Assembly: GCA_000320545.1 (NCBI GenBank)
Contig: ADNK01001341.1
Coordinates: forward strand, 2,501 to 29,428
Length of the DNA stretch: 26,928 nt
Direction: 5' to 3'
Origin: Bigelowiella natans CCMP2755
Taxonomy: Eukaryota; Cercozoa; Chlorarachniophyceae
Shown in pieces: positions 10,001-21,319 of this stretch. The translations under genes and the position numbers were made by a program. Numbering within the stretch: position 1 is the first letter of the stretch; the number at the start of each line of letters is the position of its first letter. A model generated the notes under the pieces. It ran no database searches and was not told the DNA's origin. It worked only from the letters and a program-made list of their open reading frames with translations.

Positions 10001-11297
10001 ATGGCAGATTCCGGTGCCGATTTGTTGGAAAAGGAACTAGCAGGCTTTGAGATCCTGGAGGAAGCGAAAAAGGAGGTGGCATCGTCATTCACGGATCCCT
10101 CATCTTCGCACATTGGATATGACTTTAACATGCAACATTCTAGGAGGACTGCAAAGAGCCAGGTGATGGCGCCCCCTCCTTGGACGGAGAAGAAGAAAAG
10201 AAGAAGGTTTACTTGATATATAGTCATATATAAACGAAAGGCGAATTAACGAGAATAGTAAAAAACGCAGATATTCATGATCAGGGGCCCATTCCTCCGC
10301 CATTGCCTTCACTTTTCCGATTGACTTTCTTTCATTTAGCAAGCTACAAACTGCAAACTGACCTTATCTCTATCCCATATTTTATTGACTTTCAGGACGA
10401 TATAGTAGAATCCAAAACGAGCGCGACTGACGAAACCCCGGAGACAGAAATACCGAACAACAACGCTAAGGAAAACCCTGCTGTGACGCCTGCAGAAAAG
10501 GTTCGAAATGGCGTTATGGGGTCTTTGCTCTTTGGTGTATTGATTCATTCATTCGTTACGCAGGATCTAGAAAAGGCTATGGAAGCTAAGGTGGAAGGAA
10601 ACACATTGTTCAAGACGGGCAGATACGAGGAAGCACTGCGAAAATATGATGAAGCGATCGCCTTCTGCCCGGACGATGAGAAGGAAAATCTGGCAGCATA
10701 TCATTGCAATAGTGCGGCTGTTCACAGCAAAATGGTATCTTTCGCGTTTTCACTTTTTCCCGCCCAAGCATGTATGCAATCATCCCTCATGGTCGACGAC
10801 AAACCCTCAATCATTTACTGCGCCTTACTATCTATACAAGAGTGACTGGGAGATGGTGGTAGAGAGCTGTACGAAGGCCATAAACAGCAAGCCCGATTAT
10901 GTCAAAGCTTACATGCGTCGGTCGGTTGCGTACGAGAAACAAGATAAACCAGTAGAGGCTTATGAAGGTAGATGGAAGATGTTATGTACTTACAGCAGCT
11001 GACCTTTTTTCCACAGAAAAAGGCATCTGTCCATGCTGCTGGAGTGTGTATTTTGCCCTCACCAGCACACAGAAGAGATAGATCATATTGTCTCACGTGT
11101 TGGCTCTTTCAGACATTAAGAAGGCCGATGAATTAGCTCCAAATACCGCACGGATAAAAGCACGGTGCGCGAAGCTTAGCGTAGTTGCTCAGGAGCGGCA
11201 AGAGAAGATGAAGAACGAGATGCTGGGTAGTGAATATTTCATGTGTTGTTGGAAAAAGATAACATGCCCTCTCAAAACACACGCGTGTACGTATTTG

Positions 11298-11330
<33 letters not shown>

Positions 11331-11588
11331 ATAGTAGTAATGTAGTAACGAGCATGCCTTCATCTGGGAAAGAAGATTTGTGTATTTGAAAATTTTTAGG
11401 CATTCTTTTTTTTTTATGGTGCAGCCAGAATTCAGAACAAACTTGAATTCTAATAATTTCATGGTTCGATAGGAAAACTTAAGGACCTCGGCAACACTAT
11501 TTTGGGCAATTTTGGAATAAGTTTGGATAACTTTAAGGCTCAGAAAGATCCCAACACCGGGAGCTATAACATTAGCTACCAGCCTTGA
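10001..11588 (+). CDS. TTC1: Tetratricopeptide repeat protein 1 (TTC1/TPR1) homologue, 6 exons
   Basis: Exons: 10001-10162 (or -10075), 10396-10500, 10564-10734, 10841-10967, 11113-11226, 11473-11588, about 264 residues. Three TPR units follow a low-complexity acidic N-terminus: KVEGNTLFKTGRYEEALRKY, then CTKAINSKPDYVKAYMRRSV, then KKADELAPNTARIKARC. The end is diagnostic of TTC1: NEMLGKLKDLGNTILGNFG, followed by GSYNISYQP. TTC1 is a cytoplasmic TPR adaptor that binds Hsp90/Hsp70-type chaperones and Ras/G-protein partners in animals. The ATG sits in ACGACATGG. Exon 1 has two phase-0 donors (GTGGCA at 10076, GTGATG at 10163) that I cannot choose between. Intron 10501-10563 is 63 nt, a multiple of three and stop-free, so a retained form would still be in frame. 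Confidence 0.9.
11299..11340. repeat. (GTA)n microsatellite, TTC1 intron 5
   Basis: This trinucleotide run is between the donor at 11227 and the acceptor at 11472. Confidence 0.9.
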
Positions 11589-12019
11589 TTAGGCTATTGT
11601 TAATTAGTCACGTCTCGGTTGTGTATGCGATACGTTGATCTAGTAACGGCTTGCATAAACTTACTTATTCGCATGGAAGTACGTGAAAGTTCACGTACTC
11701 TTCGCGAAACTTGGATCATATCGTCGATCGTCTAGATGTACGATTGCACCGTTATTGGTCGCTTTATGTTAAGAAGGCGGTGCTATTTCTTTTAAGCTAT
11801 AAGCTCGCGTAGAATGTTGCATAGCTGCTGCTGGAGTCCAAGCTAAATGTATACGACTATGCGATTAAATGCTATATGATGCTGCCATATGCATGCCTAC
11901 TGCATGCATCTCTAGATCTGCTTAATAAAATGCGACCGTAATGATGCACAGCATTACATTCGAGCTAGCCATATGATGCCACATTATATACACTCTGCCA
12001 CGGCCGAACAGCGTTCTAG
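11589..12019. other. Convergent intergenic spacer, CTAG-rich
   Basis: This is about 430 bp between the stop codons of TTC1 (+) and the SMYD-type gene (-). No exon is seen. It contains TCTAGA, GCATGC and a CTAGCTAGCTAGC run that overlaps the SMYD stop codon at 12020-12022. Confidence 0.55.
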
Positions 12020-13955
12020 CTAGCTAGCGTTGAGGGTGTAGATCGCCGCTACAATGTCCCCTGCGTGAGCCATCCATTTGGACATTTGCACCGCGAAAAA
12101 CGTGTAGCCGGTCGCGGAATCTTTGTGCCAGCGTTATTTGTACCGCGGTGTTTGTTGCCCTTCCCATCGATATGCTCATTTTTGCCGGCGTCCTGTACAC
12201 CCCTCCCCTTCTTCGTTTTCCTATTCCTTCGCTTTGTCTCCCCTTCACCGCCTTTGGTTTCCTGAAGATCATTTTCATTTGATTTTGGATAGTAGCCTTG
12301 CTTTCGCCACCCATACATTCCTGCTGGATTCTGCCTCCCCTTCCTCCCTCCTTTCTCTGGAGGAAATTGGCCAGTTAAAGCAGCCTCGCTGAGGAATTTT
12401 AAAGAAAGGAGAAAAGAAAAGATGCGAGAGATTCAGTGGATTTATTGGTTTGTGAAATAATAGGGCGAATGCAGAAAATTTCACGACTACTACTGCTACT
12501 ACTACAACAACAACTTCTACTGCTGTAGCGAATTTTAAAACGTTTTCTTTCTCCTTCCCCTGCTCTCAGAGTAACACCACCGGTCAGGCACCTGAGGATA
12601 GCATACGCTTTGTCGATTAGCTTCGCCTTCCTGTGAGCGAGCGCCTGGTAGTAAAACGCATATATCATCATCTCCGACGGATTTCGATCAGAGATAGCAG
12701 ACGGTAAGAGAAGCAGTAGCAGTCACTGTTAGAGTAGGCTCTTCCACGATCATGCTTCAATTCGTGCTCTCACACCTTTTGCTGGCGATTTTTATCTGGA
12801 TGCCATTTGCGTATTTCCCTGAGATAACCCTGCAACAACAGAGCATGAGCAAGTTATACGCTTTGCGTTAACATGCGCATATGTATATATTTATGTAAAG
12901 TGTTTCAGGCTTCGAGAAGGTGAAGCTGCGGCAAACATGACATCTGCCCTATCCCCCACCCGTTTGATGATCGTCTCGGCCTTCTCGGTAGCAATAGAAT
13001 AACCAAAATCGCTGTTGTCACCGTCGCCGTCGTTGCTGGCGAGACGACGGGGAGGCCTTCGATCCCTATTATAAGCCTCTATCACCGCAGCTGCGTTGAT
13101 TCCCAGCGCTTCATACAAATTTACAGACTGTACGCCGCCCCCACCTCCTCCCTTTCCTTCGCCGCCTCCTCCTTGCTGCATCCTCCTCCGGATGGTACCG
13201 CAGCTGCAAAGAAATTCTTGGTCATATCGCCGCAAGGCTGCCTCACGCTGCAGCAGCAGCTGCTGCTGCCGCATCCGCGAAAGGGGAGGGGGTTTGGGAG
13301 TGGAAGGCACAGAGGGGGTGTCTGCGGTTTTGCCTGTCCTCCCAGTTGGAGCAGTAGCCATCGTCCGACAACAACGAGAGGGATCACTAATTTGATGAGG
13401 CCCACTTGACTCTCCATTGAATCCGCCGCAGATGTTTCCCTTTTTCTTCTTCTTCTTTTGCTTCTTTAGCTGCTCCCTCTCCTCTTGCAGCTCACAACGG
13501 AGGCAACCGCACGGGAAGAGGCCGCGCGCCTGGAGCTCCGCTCGCCGCGTAGTGGCGGAATAGTGAAGGGATGGGAGGAAACAGAGAGACAGAGGAGTGT
13601 GCGCAGGTATGCGAGTCAGGGCTTCGATCGTCAGGTTAGGCGGCGCAGCAGCAGTCCCTGAATGAAGCAATCATGAGCGGGTGGACGGATGGCGGTATAA
13701 AGAAACGCGTGTACTCCTCCCCCCAAATGGAAATCGCCCTCTAATCTTCCTCCCTCCATTCGTGCATTCGTCATACCGGTGTCAGGGGCCCCAGCGTAGT
13801 CGATGCGATACGCACAGTTCGGTGCACAAGAGTGCCCGAAGAGGCCCGCCGCCACCGCGACGCAGCGCCCGGCATCGCGTACCACGCGCTTGCCAATACT
13901 GCAGTATCATACTAAGGATGAGAGCTTCTTTTGCAATGATTGTGCAGGGCACACA

Positions 13956-14030
<75 letters not shown>

Positions 14031-16092
14031 CGCGTATGTGCGTGTGTTGGAGAAGGAGAGAAAGAGAAAACAAGAGAGAGGGGGGGGGTTGCCATCTACA
14101 ACGCTACGTCGCAACAAGGATATAGATGCAACCTTCGCTGATCCAGAGGAATTGCATGCCGTCTAACTATACCAGCAAGGATCTTCTCTCTTGCTGTAGC
14201 CACCGCACGTGTTGATGATCCAAGTGCTAACGATGCTGCTATTCCAGATAGAAGAAACTCTCAGTTATTCCAGATGGAAGAAACTCTCAGTGTGACGTCG
14301 ACGCACAAAATAGCAAATACAGCAATCCTTAAAAAATCATCGTCGTCATCACCAGCCAACAATATAAATTGAGGAGGAAAATGATGCAATGTGTGAGAAA
14401 GCATTCGTCCAAAAAGAGAATGGCATGAGGCGCCCCCTTGAAAAAGAAGAAGCGCAAATAATCATCATCATCATGGATATGTATGTTACTGGCTACGGAA
14501 AAGGAGACCGCCGTTGTTCGCATCCATCTGACTCCCTCCTCCTCCTCCCCCTCATCATTGTCATTATCGTTGTCATTCATTACTGTTTTTCTCGCTGTCT
14601 TTATATGCCCCCTCTTCTTCATCAATTCGCAGAACTCGTTGGAGGCGCTCGGCAGAGGAGCGGACAAGTATCTCCCCGCTCATTTCCTCCCTTCCATCCG
14701 TCCTCCTCCTCCTTCTTCTCTGCCTTCTACACTCTCTTCCTCGCTCTTCCTGGTTACCGCAGCCGGCACTATCATCGTTGTCCAGGTACTTCCTTTCCGC
14801 ATCTCTCCCGTCCTCTCCATCATCCGCGCCGCTATACACATCGTCGCCACTGTCGTTGTTGCAGCCCAGTGATAACTCCCCTGCTTCCTCTTCTTTTACA
14901 GCGGGGGGTAAGGCAAAAAGTGCTTGGATTTCTGCACGTAGGCGTTCGCGATCCACATTGTCGGTGCCTCTGCGAATGTCTCCTCCTCCTCCTCCTCCCC
15001 CTCCTCTCATTTTATCATTATCGGAGTCTAAATCCCGCGCCAAACCCAAGATCGCCGCTGGTAGTAGAGAAATTCGACCAAACCTCTCTGCTGTTATTTT
15101 TGTCGTCGTCATCGTCGACGGCCACGGCGGCGCGGACGAAGTAAGTTTTCTATGGTCTTTATTTATTTCCTCGTTCTTCAGGTAGCTCTCCTCTACCCCC
15201 CTTTTAATTCCCATCGCTGACGCCTCCCCCTGCTCCTTCTCCTCCTCCCCCTCCTCCTCCTCATCGTCATCATCATCCATCCCACCACCTTCTTGTTGGT
15301 AGTGGCGGTGGCAATGTCGTTGTAGCTGCTGGCGTAAGGCACGACATACTTGCGGCAAGTGTGAGGCTGTGCGATTTGCTGCCGCGTAGCATTCTGAAGA
15401 GCAGAAGCTCTGGAGGCAAAGGCGGCACTGCAGAGACAGCTGCGCTGAGTGCGTGTACCTAAATAGGGGACGTGCTTCGTTTTTCATGTGGCAGTGCGAT
15501 AAAGATAAGTAAAGTAACCGCACATAGAAATTCTGCGAGCGCTGGTACTCGCTTGCGTATTTATGGTGGAAATTTGAGAAAGAAACAAAACATACCGTAG
15601 ACAGTGTGCGCAGGTCCGTTCCCGGGTGTTCGCCGCGAAAGACATTTGTGATACCAATACGGGACCCCTGAGCAAGGAAGTATATTCATTTGCCGCATAT
15701 ACAGGGATTTCCTTGTACTACACCCTATTTCGATTGAATTTTTTACTACGATTAAGCAGGGAAGAGAATGGGAGGGGAAACCTGAAGACAATAGTCCCGG
15801 GCCGTAGAGTCCTGTTGGCTAACAGCGCGAATTGGCCATCACCATTATTTCTACCTTCCTCCACTCGGACCGGGAACTTTTTAACAATATTAGCAAAAGT
15901 CGTTGCTACAGATTTATCGCTGCCGATAAAGGATGAGCCAGACTCTCTTCCTGGTTGCTGAATACGGTCATCGTCATCGTCGTCGACTTTACCGCCTCTC
16001 CCCTTCGGCTGCCGTTCGCCCTCACGAAGAGGAATGGGGGTATGGAATAGGGCGACTTTCAGCATGGCAACTGCGGGTGTTGAAGGCGTCAT
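12020..16092 (-). CDS. SMYD-type SET and MYND domain protein, about 9 exons
   Basis: Exons (5' to 3'): 16092-15782, 15667-15596, 15458-14584, 14238-14100, 13898-13777, 13657-12942, 12671-12592, 12388-~12249, 12120-12020; about 850 residues. The SET N-part reads FALLANRTLRPGTIVFR. It is followed by a MYND zinc finger with eight ligands (C123, C126, C139, C142, C147, C151, H161, C166). The SET core reads LFGHSCAPNCAYRIDY, then LTIEALTRIPAHTPLSL, and the post-SET reads FPCGCLRC. A helical C-terminal region follows. This split-SET order defines SMYD proteins, candidate lysine methyltransferases that are often nuclear or cytosolic. Between MYND and SET lies an Asp/Glu/Arg-rich insert of about 250 residues. 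Boundaries after 12942 are weaker: the exon 6 donor could instead be the phase-0 GTGGGG a few codons upstream, and the exon 8 donor could be one of several phase-1 GT sites. Confidence 0.8.
13953..14027. repeat. (CA)n(TA)n compound microsatellite, SMYD intron 4
   Basis: Adjoining CA and TA runs fill much of the 13899-14099 intron. Confidence 0.9.
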
Positions 16093-16199
16093 AGCTGGGA
16101 AAACCTGAGCGCCAATAGTGTCAAAACCTGTACCCTACTCCTCCCGTGCATTTGTGTTTTCCGAGGGCGTTCATTTGTACCACCGTACGTAACAAGCCG

Positions 16200-16382
16200 C
16201 TATTCGAAATACAACGTAAAAATAAGTACCATGATGAGCGCCAATGTGAAGAAGGTACTGGCGAAGACCAGGAAGAAGACCAATGGTGAGGCTCCTGGCC
16301 ATGGGGATACCGCCGAAGGCCCCATGGCCTCCTGTTCCGAAACCAGGCTCCGCCTGGCAATCGTCAGTGTTGTGAACTTCAT
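16200..16382 (-). CDS. Possible 60-residue single-pass membrane protein
   Basis: An ORF starting at ATG 16382 reads MKFTTLTIARRSLVSEQEAM, then a short Pro/Ser/Gly linker, then a hydrophobic C-terminal segment of about 27 residues (from SPLVFFLVFAS to LIFTLYF) ending at the stop. That is the layout of a small tail-anchored protein. I do not recognise a family. It lies between the SMYD start (16092) and the SKP1-like start (16892), on the SMYD strand, and would be the only gene to break the strict strand alternation. It may be chance or an upstream exon. Confidence 0.35.
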   Translation of the reverse strand: MKFTTLTIARRSLVSEQEAMGPSAVSPWPGASPLVFFLVFASTFFTLALIMVLIFTLYFE

Positions 16383-16412
16383 TCCCGCGACTACTATATA
16401 GCGTTGTCGCAA

Positions 16413-16891
16413 ATAACAAAATGTTGTTCATTTTTCCTAAGAGAAAGTAAAGGGCCGTTCATGTGTGCGACAAGGAAAATTTTCTCGTTATAACGGTGTA
16501 CAAGCGTGGTTGATCTTGTACAGGTATCTCCGACGAGCGCTGGTCCTTAAATAAATTTTCGCTTTCGTGATTTTTTTTATTTCCCTTCCTTCCCGGCTGC
16601 TTCCGGCGATAATTCTGCACGATTTAGGTATATTTGTCTTGTCGCATTAGTGCCATTTCAAGCCAGAGCAATACTTTTTTTAGGCTGTTCTTAATCCCAG
16701 CAGCCCTCTCGCCCTGAAGGTAGCCATGTTGGTGCGGTTTGACACGTTAGATTTTTTGACATAATCTCTTCTGGGAGGGGATAGTAAGTGCTTAATGTAA
16801 GTTGATTATGAATAATTGTTTAAATGAGGACGGTGTGTGTTGAAATGGAAATCTAATTCCTTCTTATATCACCTTCAGAAAGGATACCAGT
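16413..16891. promoter_or_regulatory. Upstream region of the SKP1-like gene
   Basis: This is about 480 bp with no supported exon. A T/C-rich stretch ending TCACCTTCAG at about 16878 resembles a 3' splice site just before the start codon, so a 5'-UTR intron is possible. Confidence 0.35.
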
Positions 16892-17527
16892 ATGGCAAGT
16901 GGTCTCGACGATGAGTTAGAAAGAGAAACAAAGGGTTTACAAAACCGTGAAATCACCATCATCGCTAAGGGTGGCGAGAAATTTGTAATCTCTTCGGTAT
17001 ATGCTGCGGTCTCGCAAGTTCTGAAAGCTGCGATGCTGGATAAGGAGTGCACAGAAATTCCTCAAAAAGACATTCAAGGCCACATCATGAAGATGATTAT
17101 CGATTACATGAATATCGCAAAAGGCGAAGACATGAAGGAGCTAACATGGCCAATCAAATACAAAACGATGAAAGAGATTTGTGGCGAGGGGAACGAGAAA
17201 TTCGCGGAATTTATAGATGAGGTGGCGAAACATCGTAAAAACTTTTCTGATCTCCTACTTGCTACGGTTAGACTGCAGATTAAAGGCCTTCAAAGCCTAG
17301 GAGTTGGCAAGATCGCGTGCTTACTTAAGTGGTGCAAGTCAGAAGACCTTGACCGTATTCTTGACCCCGCCATCACGGATGGGAAACTGTTACCAATGCG
17401 CAAGTCTGTCCTGGAGGAACGAAAGAGGGAGGAGGAGAAAAGGAAAGCCGATCGCGAGAAGAGGCTAAAGGAGCGAAAAGAGGAAGATCGTGCAAAGGAA
17501 GCTAACCCAGATAAGAAGAAGGAGTAG
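16892..17527 (+). CDS. SKP1-like protein with a charged C-terminal tail
   Basis: A single exon encodes 211 residues, starting at ATG 16892. Residues 20-130 match the SKP1 BTB/POZ fold: ITIIAKGGEKFVISSVYAAV (compare ITLxSSDGExFxVxExVA), then IMKMIIDYM. The dimerisation region follows with FSDLLLATVRLQIKGLQSLG and IACLLKWCKSEDLDRIL (compare LAANYLxIKGLLDL and VAxxIKGKxPEEIR). Canonical SKP1 joins Cullin-1 to F-box proteins in SCF ubiquitin ligases. Here the C-terminal helix ending near WAF(E), which forms much of the F-box groove, is missing. Residues about 170-211 are instead a Lys/Glu/Arg-rich helix (KREEEKRKADREKRLKER). The linker around 73-95 is also divergent. It may be a specialised SKP1 paralogue; F-box binding should not be assumed. 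Confidence 0.75.
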   Translation: MASGLDDELERETKGLQNREITIIAKGGEKFVISSVYAAVSQVLKAAMLDKECTEIPQKDIQGHIMKMIIDYMNIAKGEDMKELTWPIKYKTMKEICGEGNEKFAEFIDEVAKHRKNFSDLLLATVRLQIKGLQSLGVGKIACLLKWCKSEDLDRILDPAITDGKLLPMRKSVLEERKREEEKRKADREKRLKERKEEDRAKEANPDKKKE

Positions 17528-17999
17528 GGAGCAGCAATGAGGGTTAAGAATTGATGTATAGTTTTAGCACGTACGCCGTTGTCGCTGACCGATGGATGAC
17601 CGATGGCCGACATTATTCGATTCCTCAAAATCATATACTCTGGTGCGCACGTGTTCGTGACAAAAAGCTTGTGCTAATCCTGCTCATACATGCTAGCATG
17701 TCTAGATGTATATGCTTATGTTGTTCCTAGCACTTGACCCTACATGATGCGTGGAGCTAGCTAGCTAGCTAGCTATGCAAAGCTCTAGAGCTAGAAAGCT
17801 GATGCTACCTAGCTACGACCATCGCTAGATCGCTAACAAATCGTTATATTGTACTTGATCAATCGTTTCCGCTACGACGATGTACTTTGTGCATGTGGCA
17901 ATGAGAATGTACCAAGCTAGAATGCAATGTGCTCCTTTGCGCACAGCTACGATACGATGACTGCTAGCAGATGCACACATGGGGCGCCCTAGCTAGCTA
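17528..17999. other. Convergent intergenic spacer, strongly CTAG-rich
   Basis: This spacer follows the SKP1-like stop codon and faces the 3' end of GH63. It contains four overlapping CTAG units in GCTAGCTAGCTAGCTAGC near 17757-17774, CATGCTAGCATG near 17689 and many single CTAG words. No exon is seen. Confidence 0.55.
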
Positions 18000-18289
18000 G
18001 AACTAGAGCTCAAGGGGGGCGGGTTTGCGGACACAGCAATCGCAGGCGCCCTGCGGCCCTACCGAGCGCCGCCGGCCGAAGCTGACTTGCGGAAATGGCT
18101 TCTCTTGGCGCGTTATGCGTTGCGCTATTTCCGCATTTCACCATGCCAAAACAGAGCATTTTTCTGAATAAATTCAGTGAAATCTGCAATGGAAACTTGC
18201 AAACTTCACTGCAACCACCACCCGCAGCGCGAAAAAACAACCCCTTTGGCCGCAAAACCCTCATTTCCGCCCCCCTTGATCTCTAGATC
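18000..18289. mobile_element. MITE-like element with terminal inverted repeats
   Basis: The left end (about 18000-18030) carries CTAGAGCTCAAGGGGGGC. The reverse complement of the right end (about 18250-18289) carries CTAGAGATCAAGGGGGGC, with one mismatch across this core; similarity resumes at TTTGCGG after an offset of a few bases. The interior is more GC- and CpG-rich than the flanks and encodes nothing recognisable, as expected of a non-autonomous DNA transposon. The flanks are themselves CTAG repeats, so a target-site duplication cannot be assigned. Confidence 0.55.
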
Positions 18290-18522
18290 ACCCTACAGAT
18301 AGCGATATCTGTTGAATAGACATCCGTCTCACATGCAGTCACAACTGATGGCACTCCGCACGCACACACTTCTAGACATAGCTAGACAGCGCGCAGCAGT
18401 CAGCACAATACATTGCTTTTCATTTAAGTTATATAATCTAGATATGTACGTGCGACATGCATAGCTGCTAGATAGTAAATAATGTTGCAGCTGTACAACA
18501 AAAAATAATGATGAACGTTTTA
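18290..18522. other. Rest of the convergent spacer, downstream of GH63
   Basis: Non-coding as far as I can see. Several more CTAG words occur (TCTAGA, ATCTAGATAT, GCTAGATAG). Confidence 0.5.
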
Positions 18523-19769
18523 CTACTGGAAGCTCAGTAATCCTGTGAGCGCACCCCATGTGTAAAACGGGTCTCCAGTGCAATCGTCAGCGACTTTGTG
18601 TGGGCTATAATTCTCGCAGATGTGCCGATGTTTCCTCCACTGGCTCAGCATTAGCTGCTGGTGCTGCTTTGCAAGCGCGATCTTGGCTCTCCGAGCGGAC
18701 GCAAACTCAGGGCTTTAGGTATTAAAATGCAACAAAGAGATTCAGTTCTGTCTCTACCCCTGCCCCTCGGCCCGCCCTCCCTTCATTCTCTACCTAGCTA
18801 ACGTAATCCCCCTTCCCTTTTTTCCCCGTTCACACAACACAAACCCTGTTTTCGCGGCTGCTTCTAGCGCCCAGAAGACAATCTGTGCCATTGGGCCCCA
18901 GACGAATCCCCGCCAATAACCGAGGGCAGGAAACGCTGGATCATCCGCAGATATCGAAGGTAGGCCCCAATAACACGTGTCGTTATTCTTGACGAAGTCG
19001 CCATCCGGAGCCACACAGAAGCGAGAGGAATTGAAAAACCACGAGTGAAGGAGTTGGTTGATGTTCCTCCCTATACTGCTACTACCCCCGTCCATCGTTT
19101 CCGTCGGGACGTGCCCAACGAGGAGAAGCGGGTAGAAAGATGTCGGAGTTACACGGCGATTGAAGGAACCTACGAAGTGGTGGTAGTGGCGGAGGAGGAG
19201 GAGGGGGGGGGGGGGGGGGGACGAAAAAAGGGGGCATTAAAGCCGGAAAAGTGTTACAACAATTAAAATTCATAACTTCTGCTGAAATGCTGCCGCCTCA
19301 TAAGTGGACCACGGCTTCTCACTTTGACAGCATTGCCATCTAGTCATTTCGCTCAATCTCCATTAAATTTCCCTTGCTGTAACCCCTCCCCCCCCTCCAC
19401 CCTTCCCCTCCCGCCTACCATTAAAAAACCGGTTCACAAATGCCTCGGACTGGTCATCCCACAGTCGCGCATAGATCTCTCGGGCCATCGCCTCTCCTCG
19501 TTCCGTAAAAAATCTCGCCTCAGTTGTGCGGTTGATACGCGTTAGAATTCTGCCCAAGGCAAGCGAGTCGGCGGCGAACAGGGAGGAAAAGCCTACGTCC
19601 CAGAGCTCCATCGTGTGAGCCTCCTTGCTGCTGTTGTAGAAGTCCTCACCGTCGTACATCGGCGAATTATCCAGCCCGCTTTCGAAGCGCGCAGCCTTTT
19701 GGGATTTGAGGAGTTGCCCCCCGTGTGCGTGGATGGGAGGACGCAAAAACAAACATAACATCACCTCAA

Positions 19770-19809
<40 letters not shown>

Positions 19810-20761
19810 AAAAAATTTTTTGAAAAAAAATGGTTGAGAATATGTATGTTCCTGCGAATGCCACGATTACAAATTATGTTAGTGCTGCTGCTGCTACTGC
19901 TACACCTGCATGTTGTTGTCGTCGGCTCCTTGTCCCTTGTTGAGCACTTTTTCGATACTGTACGACCCGAGAGCTATCAAGCCCTGAAGAAGAAGAAGAA
20001 GAAAAAGAAGAAGATGATGATGATGAAGAAGAAGATGATGATAATGGCGATCAATGCCCTCACAAGAAAGACAAAAGGATTATCTTGACACACAGAAAGA
20101 ATAGGTAGAATAGGTTCTAATACTTCTCTTACTGTTGAACAAATTGTCACAGAGCGTTGTGATCTGCTCCCCTCCCGGCTCCCCTCCCTCCCCCCACCCC
20201 ACCCACCTCTTTTTGACGGTTGTCAAACATCCATTCATTCCACCGAATGAGGTCGTCCACTAACAGCTCAGCCACCCATTCAAGTCCGGAGGAGGAGGAG
20301 GAGCGGGGGGGGGACGAGGAGAATCCTCCATTGCCCTCTATCAGTGCCTCAAGGACCTTGATAATTGTATAGGGTGGAGAAATAAGCAGAGGAGCCAAGA
20401 GCTGAGAAGAAATGGATATAGTGGCAGCAGTAGTTGTCACCATCTCGGCCCCCGTCCCCCCCCACCCCCGCCACATTTTGTCTATTACCTTTGCACCGAT
20501 AGGAGGCTCTGTTCTGTCCTCCGACTTGATTCCAGCTGCAGAGTAATTGGGTACGAAGCCGGCGGCTGTAATAGACTTGACTGTCTGGATTCTGATTGAT
20601 GATGATGATATGAGGATGATGATGATGATGATGATCATCATCATCATAACGGCATTGACGCTCAACTTTTATAGCAATCAAAAAACTGTAAGCTGAGCAC
20701 CCGATTTGAAATACGAATTTAGTAAATAAATTTTATGTAAATATAGTAATATAAATACGCG

Positions 20762-20850
<89 letters not shown>

Positions 20851-20935
20851 TGTTTTGCGTATATATGAATAATGTAGCTTTGGAGTGACGCGCAGTTGGC
20901 AAAAAGCTTTCTTCTTCTGTGAGCTCCTCATAGTG

Positions 20936-20971
<36 letters not shown>

Positions 20972-21189
20972 TATATAATATTCGCTTTCTCTGAATACAA
21001 CATACATGTTCGAGACAGCGATATCCGTATATCCCAGAGTGCTGCTCACGAGCGAAGCGAAGAAGTTGTCCCTTACGTTTCATGAGATGGAACGACGACA
21101 ACAACGACAACGACAACGACGACGATGACGAAAAAGAGCAAAACCAAACGTACATCACGCACAGATTCTGATATGGCTATTAGGGTTAC

Positions 21190-21226
<37 letters not shown>

Positions 21227-21245
21227 CACACACACACACACATAA

Positions 21246-21319
<74 letters not shown>

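Noticed and set aside
13658-13686. A 29 nt intron in the SMYD SET core
   Set aside because: It restores the frame, but a donor at 13776 (GTATGA) gives a 119 nt intron with the same phase and a better SET alignment (CAYRIDYAGAPDT joined to GTAAAPPNLTIEAL).
18095-18286. ORFs on both strands inside the MITE-like element
   Set aside because: They are short, unmatched and overlap inverted repeats; no transposase features.
20678-21049. Long Ile/Tyr or Thr/His ORFs over AT and AC runs
   Set aside because: They are translations of dinucleotide microsatellites within introns; only 21006-21071 is a real exon there.
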